Shown piece by piece: positions 1 to 5,729 of a DNA stretch of 5,730 nt. The stretch lies in NCBI GenBank assembly GCA_964487355.1, contig CAZAPS010000062.1, forward strand, positions 1-5,730, read 5' to 3'. Both the position numbers and the translations under genes were made by a program. The notes below the pieces were generated by a model. That model was not told the origin of the DNA and did no database searches. It was given only the letters and a program-made list of their open reading frames with translations. The stretch comes from JAXGYX01 sp964487355 (GTDB lineage: Bacteria; Bacillota; Clostridia; Saccharofermentanales; Fastidiosipilaceae). How positions within the stretch are numbered: the stretch's first letter is position 1; every line of letters starts with the position of its first letter.

Positions 1-114
1 GAATTTGCAGAGCAAAGTAGATACCCATGTGTGCACTTCGGATTGCAATTAACCTCTTCTCAATCATTAACTAACATCCGGTCCCCTTGACGTAAAGATA
101 GTATATAATTAAAT

Positions 115-159
115 AGGCTACCTCAAAACACAAATAGTGTGGTGAGGCGGCCTGTTTTT
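115..159 (+). terminator. Intrinsic terminator hairpin, rightward
   Basis: The arm at 115-125 (AGGCTACCTCA) pairs with 143-153 (TGAGGCGGCCT), with one G-U pair and one A-C mismatch. A 2x2 internal loop follows, then a 4-bp upper stem (ACAC 128-131 with GTGT 137-140) closed by the loop AAATA. A run of five T at 155-159 follows one base after the stem. This is the layout of a rho-independent terminator for rightward transcription. It most likely ends a transcript entering from the left of the window. If the first gene's promoter lies before it, it would instead act as a leader attenuator. Confidence 0.6.
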
Positions 160-212
160 AATTCTTAGGCACGAGAATATCCGCTGAACGAAAGCGGCTG
201 ATGATGGGCAGT

Positions 213-218
213 GAGGAG
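213..218 (+). promoter_or_regulatory. Ribosome binding site selecting ATG 225
   Basis: GAGGAG stands 6 bases before the ATG at 225, ideal spacing. The in-frame ATGs at 201 and 204 lie upstream of this motif and have no comparable purine-rich site before them. The site decides the start in favour of 225, which also gives a typical lysine-rich N-terminus before the membrane segment. Confidence 0.75.
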
Positions 219-224
219 AGCGGT

Positions 225-1745
225 ATGAAAAAACAGATTAAAAATGTACTAAGCTTAAAAAAACCGGTGCGGGTTCTCATCGTTGTGGCGCTCGTTTTGG
301 TGATGGTTTTAAGCATCGGATTGGTGATCAATCGGGTCACTGGCGGAGGGATTCTAAATTTGATCTCGCCTATGTCGATGAACAATGTCACCGGACAACC
401 TCATTTCGCCGGCACGGTGACTGAGGTATATGATCAGGCCATCATGGTGACTGTCAATGAGGACGAGGAGGCATACAAGAGTAGCGACCGAATCAAAGTC
501 TCTCTGGACGTACGGTTAAAAGACAGCATGACTGATTTTTTGGTAGGTGACAACATCGTTGTCTATTATGACGGAACAATCGCTGAGTCCTATCCCGCGC
601 AGGTGAACACCGTCTACGCCATTATTTTGACCAGTCATGATATGAGGATCAACATCGACGACCTCTACGCGCTCGCCGCGCTGCGCACGCCCCACGTGGG
701 CGATAACAGCGCTGTCGGAAAGATTATAGCCGCTTTGCCAAGGATCGATCGGGAACATGCCCAGCGTTTCTTTTCTATCGGTGATGATACCGACACGGAC
801 GAGTCCCCGCGCTCCCTGACGCTTTATTATGAACCCCATGAAGGAGAGATAAGTGAGACGAATAATCCGGTGACCACTCCTATACAATCGGTGTTGCTGT
901 TTTCGTTAATTGACAATCTGAGCGAAGTCCGCTACGCGTTTCGTTCGACTCCGAGTTTCGAAAATCTGGACAAGGACGCCTACACCGTTCGGCAGACACA
1001 CAGCAAAGATGATTGTGGCGCTTATTTGGAAACAATTGGTTTGGCCTGGGACGATTTCCAAACTGACTGGAATGGTTCGATTGACAAGATGTACACCGCG
1101 ATAGCCAATCTCACAGATAAGCCGTCACGCACGCTGACATTTGACGACGTGCGCTCACTTGCGAAAAGAGGTGACCGCCTGTTGTTTAACGACTTTCAAA
1201 AATACGCAGGCACCAATATCAGCACCATCTCCGACTATTATATTATGCTATACGACGTCGAATATGATTTTCGTTTGACCGTGCACTCGAATGCGAACAG
1301 CAAGCCCGATATCGTGCGGCTTGAGAGCATTTGGGCTGCCGACGGAAACGGCATCGACATCCGCCATGAGGACATCGATGAGTTTTTGAGCCAATGGCCG
1401 GTTTTCATGCAGGTGATTGAGGAAAGCGTCACACCGTCCGGATTGACCATCACGTTCAAAAACAACACCGACGTTGAGCGATTATTTGGTGAGAGCTATA
1501 CGATCCAGCGTGGCGCTGATACAGAATGGGTCGACCTGGATCCGATTATAGAAAACTATGGATTCCATGATATTGGGTACATTCTGCCGCCAATGGACAG
1601 CGAAGGCATGGGTGTTGATTGGGAATGGCTCTACGGCAGACTCCCGTCCGGCGAGTATCGAATTGTCAAAGACATACTGACAGTCGACGCTCCGGGTGAC
1701 TATGAGACATTCACACTTTATGCGACATTTACAGTCGCTGAATGA
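225..1745 (+). CDS. Membrane-anchored extracytoplasmic protein, DUF3221/DUF4825/Ig-like multidomain
   Basis: The protein has 506 residues from ATG 225; a longer reading from 201 would add 8. A short basic N-terminus (MKKQIKNVLSLKKP) precedes one hydrophobic helix at about 16-35. There is no lipobox cysteine or clear cleavage site, so I expect an uncleaved anchor with the rest outside the cell. Residues about 61-135 (FAGTVTEVYDQAIMVTV, then VGDNIVVYYDGTIAES and PAQ) resemble the small beta domain DUF3221. Residues about 146-267 (HVGDNSAVGKIIAALP, then SVLLFSLIDNL) resemble DUF4825. Residues about 302-389 (LTFDDVRSLAKRGD, then IDIRHEDIDEFL) form an alpha/beta segment I have seen in clostridial proteins but cannot name. 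The C-terminus (about 393-505, with LPSGEYRIVK) looks like the bacterial Ig-like domain Big_14. The domain calls are from memory of family patterns. No catalytic motif is visible. A sensory, envelope or BlaR1-associated role is possible but unproven. It appears monocistronic. Confidence 0.9.
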   Translation: MKKQIKNVLSLKKPVRVLIVVALVLVMVLSIGLVINRVTGGGILNLISPMSMNNVTGQPHFAGTVTEVYDQAIMVTVNEDEEAYKSSDRIKVSLDVRLKDSMTDFLVGDNIVVYYDGTIAESYPAQVNTVYAIILTSHDMRINIDDLYALAALRTPHVGDNSAVGKIIAALPRIDREHAQRFFSIGDDTDTDESPRSLTLYYEPHEGEISETNNPVTTPIQSVLLFSLIDNLSEVRYAFRSTPSFENLDKDAYTVRQTHSKDDCGAYLETIGLAWDDFQTDWNGSIDKMYTAIANLTDKPSRTLTFDDVRSLAKRGDRLLFNDFQKYAGTNISTISDYYIMLYDVEYDFRLTVHSNANSKPDIVRLESIWAADGNGIDIRHEDIDEFLSQWPVFMQVIEESVTPSGLTITFKNNTDVERLFGESYTIQRGADTEWVDLDPIIENYGFHDIGYILPPMDSEGMGVDWEWLYGRLPSGEYRIVKDILTVDAPGDYETFTLYATFTVAE

Positions 1746-1799
1746 ACGAATTAGCGATAAATCACTTCATCACCGTCAAAATAAATAACGCGGGATCGC

Positions 1800-1828
1800 C
1801 TGACTTCGGCATGCTCATTGACTATGAT
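1800..1828 (+). promoter_or_regulatory. Candidate sigma-A promoter for the divergent phosphofructokinase
   Basis: CTGACT at 1800-1805 (4 of 6 to TTGACA) and TATGAT at 1823-1828 (5 of 6 to TATAAT) are separated by exactly 17 bases. Transcription would start near 1835 and leave a leader of about 70 bases that contains the CACGC/GCGTG hairpin. It is the best promoter-like pair I found in this gap, but the match is moderate and chance cannot be excluded. Confidence 0.35.
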
Positions 1829-1894
1829 AGAAGGCAAGATCCAATGTGAAAGCGACACTTCGACACGCACATTTGTAAGCGTGACCCTATAGTC

Positions 1895-1900
1895 AGGAGG
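1895..1900 (+). promoter_or_regulatory. Shine-Dalgarno site that fixes a TTG start
   Basis: A full AGGAGG lies 6 bases before TTG at 1907. No ATG or GTG occurs in frame close by, and the family's N-terminal motif (HGGGPTAVLN) begins only eight residues into the protein. TTG 1907 is therefore the start. Confidence 0.85.
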
Positions 1901-1906
1901 ATATCC

Positions 1907-3055
1907 TTGTCCAATCTTCTAATCATTCATGGCGGAGGTCCGACCGCGGTGCTGAACGCATCACTTCATGGCGTGATCCGGGCGGCGCACGAAATCGGCT
2001 CACACAAGCTTTGGGGCGCGATCGGCGGCACCGGCGGCATGTTAAAGCACCATTTTATCGATCTGAGCGCCCTTTCACAGGACCAAATACAAGGTTTGGT
2101 CGCCACACCGGGCTCCGCCATCGGCAGCTCTCGAGACGAATTGTCCGACGCGGACTACGCTGAAATGCTTCACGTACTCCGCCAACGGAAGATTTCAGCG
2201 GTGTTGGTGAATGGCGGAAACGGCAGCATGGACACCGCCGCGAAATTATGGCAAACCTGTCGGCGCGCCGGTATTCGCGTGATGGGCATTCCCAAGACGA
2301 TGGACAATGACATCCCCTTCACCGACCACAGCCCGGGGTATGGCTCCGCCGCCCGTTACATCGCCTCTTCAGTCTCCGAGTTGGTGGCCGACGTGCGCGG
2401 GCTGCCCGCTCATCTGGTGCTTCTCGAGTCATTGGGCCGCGACACCGGCTGGGCGGCCGCCGCGGCGGCTCTCGCCGCAGACACCGGATTTGGACCGGAT
2501 CTAATCTACCTTCCCGAAATTCCTTTCGAGGAATCGTCATTTTTGCGTGATTGCGAAACGTTGATGAAAGAAAAAGGACATGGTGTGGTTGTGGTCAGCG
2601 AAGGTTTGAAAAAATCAGATGGAAGCCCGATCGTGCCACCGACGTTTCAACGTGGCAGAATCACCTACCACGGCGATGTCGGCGCCCACTTGGCGAACTT
2701 GATTATCCACGATCTCGGTTATCGGGTACGCAACGAAAGGCCCGGTCTCCTGATGCGCTGCGGCATGACCCACGTCTCAAAGACCGATCGCGAAGAAGCG
2801 ATAATGGCAGGGCAATTCGCCTGCCGCCGGATACTCGAGGGAGAAAGTGGTCACATGGTCGCCTTTCGACGCCTTCCCGGCAGCCGATACCATATCGAAC
2901 CGTTCCTTTTGCCGCTTGAAAAACTGGCATTTGGGAAGAAACCGGTTCCCCGTTCATTTATAAATAAAACGGGCAATCATGTGACCGCGGATTTTTGCGA
3001 ATGGAGCAGGCCGCTGATCGGCGCCCCACTCCAACGCTTTGTTCAGATTGTCTAA
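1907..3055 (+). CDS. Divergent phosphofructokinase paralogue (PPi-PFK type, possibly ATP-using)
   Basis: A 382-residue cytoplasmic enzyme of the phosphofructokinase family that should phosphorylate fructose-6-phosphate at C1. It starts at TTG behind a perfect AGGAGG. Motifs in order: GGGPTAVLN (9-17, phosphoryl-donor loop), GSSR (73-76), GGNGS (103-107), PKTMDND (129-135, with catalytic Asp133), ESLGR (174-178, sugar-phosphate site), LPE (202-204), MR (283-284) and FRR (320-322). Lys130 replaces the Gly124 of E. coli PfkA, as in PPi-dependent enzymes. At the E. coli 104 position it has Gly106, where PPi enzymes and the neighbour at 5587-4343 have Asp. Some ATP-dependent relatives (trypanosomatid PFK) share this Gly/Lys pair, so the donor may be ATP; this is inference. 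Compared with the neighbour it lacks the C-terminal tail and differs in the sugar site (Q to M at 283, E to R at 321). An inactive or regulatory paralogue is the alternative. Confidence 0.92.
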   Translation: MSNLLIIHGGGPTAVLNASLHGVIRAAHEIGSHKLWGAIGGTGGMLKHHFIDLSALSQDQIQGLVATPGSAIGSSRDELSDADYAEMLHVLRQRKISAVLVNGGNGSMDTAAKLWQTCRRAGIRVMGIPKTMDNDIPFTDHSPGYGSAARYIASSVSELVADVRGLPAHLVLLESLGRDTGWAAAAAALAADTGFGPDLIYLPEIPFEESSFLRDCETLMKEKGHGVVVVSEGLKKSDGSPIVPPTFQRGRITYHGDVGAHLANLIIHDLGYRVRNERPGLLMRCGMTHVSKTDREEAIMAGQFACRRILEGESGHMVAFRRLPGSRYHIEPFLLPLEKLAFGKKPVPRSFINKTGNHVTADFCEWSRPLIGAPLQRFVQIV

Positions 3056-3057
3056 AT

Positions 3058-4206
3058 TTAAAAATCCACTTTGGTGCCATAGTATGCCGCTTTGTAGATT
3101 TTTTTGATCTCTTCAGCGGTCGGTTTACGTGGATTGGTCAGTGTGCAACCATCGGCAAACGCCAGCTCACCCATTTCGTCCATTGCGCCGAGGAACACGG
3201 CTTCCTCAATTTTTGTATTGACACCACTGGCGATGTCATTGGTCAGACCAACGCGCTCATTCAGATCGCGCACCATTTGCGCCACATCATCAATGCCCAG
3301 CAAACCTTCCAGACGCGCATATTTCTCTGTTGCCCTGCGATTGTAGTCGATAACATAAGGCATGAAAATCGCGTTCGCCTCACCATGTGTCAGATGGAAT
3401 CGGCCACCGATCTTGTGAGCCATTGAATGCACGATGCCAAGTGAGCAGTTACTGAACGCCATGCCGGCCAAAGTGGAGGCGTTATGCATTTTTGCTCTGG
3501 CTTCCATGTCATCCGGATGCTTCACGGCTCTTTGCAAGTAAGATGAGACCAGACGAATCGCCTGGAGCGCCAGCGCGTCGGTGTAATCATCCGCCGCCGT
3601 GGACACGAACGCCTCGACAGCATGCGCCATGACATCCATTCCGGTCTGCGCGGTGATCAAAGCCGGCATTGTCGCCGGTAAAGCCGGGTCGATGATGGCG
3701 ATGTCAGGGACAATTTGAGGCGAGACCAAAGGATATTTTGTCTGCGCGACCGGATCGGTCACCACAGCGAACGCTGTGATTTCTGACGCGGTGCCCGAGG
3801 TCGACGGCACACAGACCAGTTTCGCCTTGGTGCGCAGTTTTGGAAACTTGAAATTAACCAATTTATTAAAATCATAATCGGGATACTCATAGTAAACCCA
3901 CATGATTTTGGAGGCGTCCAACGCTGAACCGCCGCCCAACGCGATGATCCAATCCGGACCAAAATCATTCATCGCGCGTCCACCGTTCACACAGGTCTCG
4001 ATGGTCGGGTCGGGTTCCACACCGTCGATCACCTGTACCTCCATGCCTCCGGACGCCAAAAACTCGATCGCCTGATCGAGAAACCCGTTGCGCTTCATCG
4101 AGTTTCCTCCGGTGACAATGCTGGCGCGTTTGCCTCCCAGCCTCGCAAGGGCTTTTAACTGTCCTTTACCGTGGATGATTTCTGCGGGAATTTTGAAAAC
4201 AGGCAT
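3058..4206 (-). CDS. Iron-containing alcohol dehydrogenase
   Basis: A 382-residue cytoplasmic group III (Fe-type) alcohol dehydrogenase that interconverts an aldehyde and an alcohol with NAD(P)H. The length is normal for the family. The cofactor motif GGGSALDASK is at 91-100. Metal ligands expected from E. coli FucO are all present: Asp191 and His195 in GMDVMAHAVEA, His260 in VHSMAH and His274 in LTHGEANA. PSTSGTASE (134-142) and NPRKPT (358-363) are also family signatures. At the position that selects NAD (Asp39 in FucO) it reads TGGNSMKRNG (32-41), with Gly instead of Asp and close to clostridial NADPH-dependent butanol dehydrogenases, so NADPH use is plausible. ATG 4206 follows AAAGGAGT (4219-4212) at good spacing. 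It lies 136 bases downstream of pfp on the same strand, probably in one transcript. The exact substrate cannot be told; ethanol or butanol formation, or 1,3-propanediol-type reduction, are options. Confidence 0.96.
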   Translation of the reverse strand: MPVFKIPAEIIHGKGQLKALARLGGKRASIVTGGNSMKRNGFLDQAIEFLASGGMEVQVIDGVEPDPTIETCVNGGRAMNDFGPDWIIALGGGSALDASKIMWVYYEYPDYDFNKLVNFKFPKLRTKAKLVCVPSTSGTASEITAFAVVTDPVAQTKYPLVSPQIVPDIAIIDPALPATMPALITAQTGMDVMAHAVEAFVSTAADDYTDALALQAIRLVSSYLQRAVKHPDDMEARAKMHNASTLAGMAFSNCSLGIVHSMAHKIGGRFHLTHGEANAIFMPYVIDYNRRATEKYARLEGLLGIDDVAQMVRDLNERVGLTNDIASGVNTKIEEAVFLGAMDEMGELAFADGCTLTNPRKPTAEEIKKIYKAAYYGTKVDF

Positions 4207-4342
4207 ACTTTACTCCTTTATAATCATTACAAATCTCCAAAATTTAGTCGGCGCGGTTTGTGACCGGCCGACCAAATTTGTGATTGACAAATCATTTGGA
4301 GCGTCGTGGATAGGCGCTCAGCTCAAGTGTTGTGAATGGCGC
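4207..4342. other. Structured spacer between pfp and the alcohol dehydrogenase gene
   Basis: This 136-base non-coding spacer lies inside the presumed minus-strand operon. Reading leftward from the pfp stop it has a 5-bp hairpin (GAGCG/CGCTC, arms 4319-4315 and 4303-4299), a short inverted repeat ATTTGT-N5-ACAAAT (4276-4292), and then the long hairpin at 4279-4240. Only 33 bases separate that hairpin from the dehydrogenase start, too few for a separate promoter downstream of it. I found no good promoter upstream of it within the spacer either. Read-through from pfp is therefore the likely source of dehydrogenase mRNA. Confidence 0.6.
4240..4279 (-). terminator. Long intercistronic hairpin, partial terminator or mRNA processing element
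   Basis: The arms at 4240-4252 and 4267-4279 pair over 13 positions. The single DNA mismatch (A4246 against C4273) becomes a G-U pair in the leftward transcript, so the RNA stem is unbroken only in the direction of the two flanking genes. A further 4 bp (4254-4257 with 4263-4266) extend it after a one-base bulge, closed by a 5-base loop. The 3' arm ends in AAAUUUU, a weak U-tract, so termination would be partial. A role in stabilising the pfp message is the alternative. Confidence 0.5.
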
Positions 4343-5587
4343 TTATTTCTTCGCGGATACCTTTTTCAAACGCGCGTAGCGTGGCAGACCGTCCTCCTTC
4401 GGAGTGATCGAATCTTCTTTGATCAATGGCAACGCGTAGTCAATAAAGCCTTGCAAAATCCCGTTGCCCTCTTCGTTGATCCACTCACGCGGAACTTTCT
4501 TCTCGGTGTTGGCGACTTTGGCGAGCGGAATGAGCTTCATTTCACAGACATAAGGGTCGTTGGAAGCACGCTCAAATCCAACCATGTAGTCGGTAGCGCC
4601 GTTGACAGCTTCGCGGACCGCGGTGGCTCCGGCCTCATAGGCCTCGTCAACATCGGATTTTGAGGCGATATGAGCAGCCGAACGCTGCAGCAAAGACAAC
4701 TCGATATGACGGATTTTGACATCCATCGCGTCCGCCAGTTTATCAGCCAGGATCGCCGCCGTTCCACCCATCTGTTTGTGACCAAACGCGTCAACTTTCA
4801 CTTCACCGATCAGCTCAGGAATGAACTTGCCGTCTTTGTCATGAACACCTTCTGAAACCGCGACCATGACGTTGCCCTTTTCGGCATAGACTTTCTTAAT
4901 ATCCTCGATCATCTGATCAACATCAAAAACAACTTCCGGAAGATAAATCAAATCCGGTCCCGATCCTTTGTGAGTCGCCAACGCGGAGGCCGCTGTCAGC
5001 CAGCCGGCGTTTCTGCCCATGATCTCCATTATGATGACCAATCCGGTGTTATAGACGCGCGCGTCCTGATAGACTTCCATGCAGGAAGTGGCGATGAATT
5101 TGGCGGCCGAAGAAAAGCCCGGGCAGTGATCTGTGCCGTAAAGATCGTTGTCGATTGTTTTGGGAACGCCCATCACGCGGCAGTCATAGCCGACTTTTTG
5201 CATATATTTAGAAACTTTGTTGCAGGTATCCATGGAATCATTGCCACCGTTATAAAAGAAATAACGAATGTCATATTTTTTGAAAACCTCGAGTAATCGC
5301 TTATAATCGGTGTCATCGACATCCGGATCCGCCAGTTTGTAACGGACCGATCCGAGTGAGGACGATGGTGTCGTCTTGAGCAATTCCAGCTCATGAGGAT
5401 CTTCCTGCGCCATGTCATAGAATTCTTCGTTCAACATGCCCACGATGCCGTGCGCCGCCCCGTATACTTTGGGAATGACATCACTGTGCTTCAAGCCTTC
5501 CATGATGACTCCCGCCGCGCTGGAGTTGATGACCGCGGTCGGTCCTCCGGACTGTCCAAAAATCGCATTGCCGATTAATTTTTCCAC
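4343..5587 (-). CDS. pfp: Pyrophosphate-dependent phosphofructokinase
   Basis: A 414-residue cytoplasmic enzyme that reversibly converts fructose-6-phosphate and PPi to fructose-1,6-bisphosphate and phosphate, giving glycolysis an ATP-sparing step. The start is GTG 5587, behind AGGAGG at 5601-5596. Motifs in order: GQSGGPTAVIN (11-21), SSLGSVR (76-82), GGNDS (114-118), PKTIDND (142-148, with catalytic Asp146), EIMGR (188-192), LPE (216-218), QR (301-302) and GFER (337-340). Asp117 and Lys143 stand at the E. coli PfkA positions Gly104 and Gly124. This is the established signature of PPi rather than ATP use, since both side chains block the ATP site. The sequence looks intact and typical of clostridial short-form PFP. 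It is first in a leftward pair with the alcohol dehydrogenase gene. The paralogue at 1907-3055 shares most of these motifs. Confidence 0.96.
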   Translation of the reverse strand: MEKLIGNAIFGQSGGPTAVINSSAAGVIMEGLKHSDVIPKVYGAAHGIVGMLNEEFYDMAQEDPHELELLKTTPSSSLGSVRYKLADPDVDDTDYKRLLEVFKKYDIRYFFYNGGNDSMDTCNKVSKYMQKVGYDCRVMGVPKTIDNDLYGTDHCPGFSSAAKFIATSCMEVYQDARVYNTGLVIIMEIMGRNAGWLTAASALATHKGSGPDLIYLPEVVFDVDQMIEDIKKVYAEKGNVMVAVSEGVHDKDGKFIPELIGEVKVDAFGHKQMGGTAAILADKLADAMDVKIRHIELSLLQRSAAHIASKSDVDEAYEAGATAVREAVNGATDYMVGFERASNDPYVCEMKLIPLAKVANTEKKVPREWINEEGNGILQGFIDYALPLIKEDSITPKEDGLPRYARLKKVSAKK

Positions 5588-5595
5588 TTCTAATT

Positions 5596-5601
5596 CCTCC
5601 T
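5596..5601 (-). promoter_or_regulatory. Shine-Dalgarno site that fixes the GTG start of pfp
   Basis: On the minus strand the sequence reads GAGGAGGAATTAGAAGTG. AGGAGG is 8 bases before GTG 5587, and there is no nearby ATG in frame upstream. The protein then begins MEKLIGNAIFGQSGG, the usual distance from the start to the first family motif. Confidence 0.85.
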
Positions 5602-5632
5602 CAAAACTTTCATTTAGATTACAGATGAAATT

Positions 5633-5643
5633 ATTTTACCACA
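5633..5643 (-). promoter_or_regulatory. Candidate extended -10 promoter of pfp
   Basis: Reading leftward, TGTGGTAAAAT contains TAAAAT (5638-5633; 5 of 6 to TATAAT) preceded by TG one base upstream, as in extended -10 promoters. No good -35 hexamer sits 16-18 bases upstream (TTATTT at 17). Transcription would start near 5626 and give a leader of about 40 bases that includes the ribosome binding site. Confidence 0.4.
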
Positions 5644-5700
5644 TATCGACGAGTTAAATAATTTCTATTCAAAAAACAGTTCATTATGCTCTAATTTGAT

Positions 5701-5729
5701 TTGACATCTACATTCATCGTGATTATAAT
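5701..5729 (+). promoter_or_regulatory. Perfect-consensus sigma-A promoter facing right
   Basis: TTGACA at 5701-5706 and TATAAT at 5724-5729 are both exact consensus hexamers, separated by the optimal 17 bases. AT-rich sequence lies upstream, which could serve as an UP element. The transcript would start just beyond the window edge and run away from pfp, so the gene it serves cannot be seen. Confidence 0.75.

Larger units (their letters stand above)
1..224. other. Non-coding left flank before the first gene
   Basis: I see no convincing coding sequence here. The stretch holds an AT-rich segment around 93-115 with a TATAAT at 104-109, a terminator-type hairpin at 115-159, and a small hairpin (CCGCT at 181-185 pairing with AGCGG at 193-197) just before the ribosome binding site of the first gene. 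TTGACG at 87-92 lies only 11 bases before TATAAT, too close for a standard promoter. With TTAAAT at 109-114 the spacing would be 16, but that hexamer is a poor match. The promoter of the first gene is therefore not settled. Confidence 0.6.
1746..1906. other. Intergenic region before the divergent phosphofructokinase
   Basis: This 161-base gap separates two rightward genes. I see no T-run terminator for the first gene. A 7-bp hairpin spans its stop codon (1735-1741 with 1751-1757), but AAAT rather than a T-tract follows. GGATCGCC at 1793-1800 can pair with GGC-AA-GATCC at 1833-1842 around a long loop. Closer to the gene, CACGC at 1864-1868 pairs with GCGTG at 1879-1883. A possible promoter and a short open frame on the minus strand (1918-1751) are described separately. 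Confidence 0.6.

Noticed and set aside
201..224. Upstream in-frame ATG codons at 201 and 204 as start of the membrane protein
   Set aside because: They lack a ribosome binding site, while GAGGAG at 213-218 sits at ideal distance from ATG 225; the longer N-terminus would add acidic residues before the membrane segment.
516..887. Minus-strand open frame of 123 codons inside the membrane protein gene
   Set aside because: It is antisense to a gene whose own translation has recognisable domains; no ribosome binding site or family motif supports it.
1735..1757. Hairpin over the stop codon of the membrane protein as a terminator
   Set aside because: The stem is only 7 bp with a 9-base loop and no T-tract follows.
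1851..1868. Direct repeat CGACAC-TT-CGACAC
   Set aside because: Two copies of six bases are too short and too few to argue for an operator or repeat element without other support.
1888..1893. TATAGT as a -10 element for the paralogue
   Set aside because: It lies right beside the AGGAGG site, so transcription would start at or after the start codon; no -35 hexamer is properly spaced.
2551..2919. Plus-strand open frame of 122 codons inside the phosphofructokinase paralogue
   Set aside because: It overlaps conserved motifs of the real gene in another frame, and its translation is rich in Arg and Pro with no recognisable domain.
2995..3426. Plus-strand open frame of 143 codons across the convergent junction
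   Set aside because: It overlaps the end of the paralogue and is antisense to the dehydrogenase C-terminus; it has no supporting start site.
4088..4663. Long plus-strand open frame of 191 codons across the dehydrogenase start and pfp end
   Set aside because: It runs antisense to two well-supported genes and across their spacer; its translation has no family motif.
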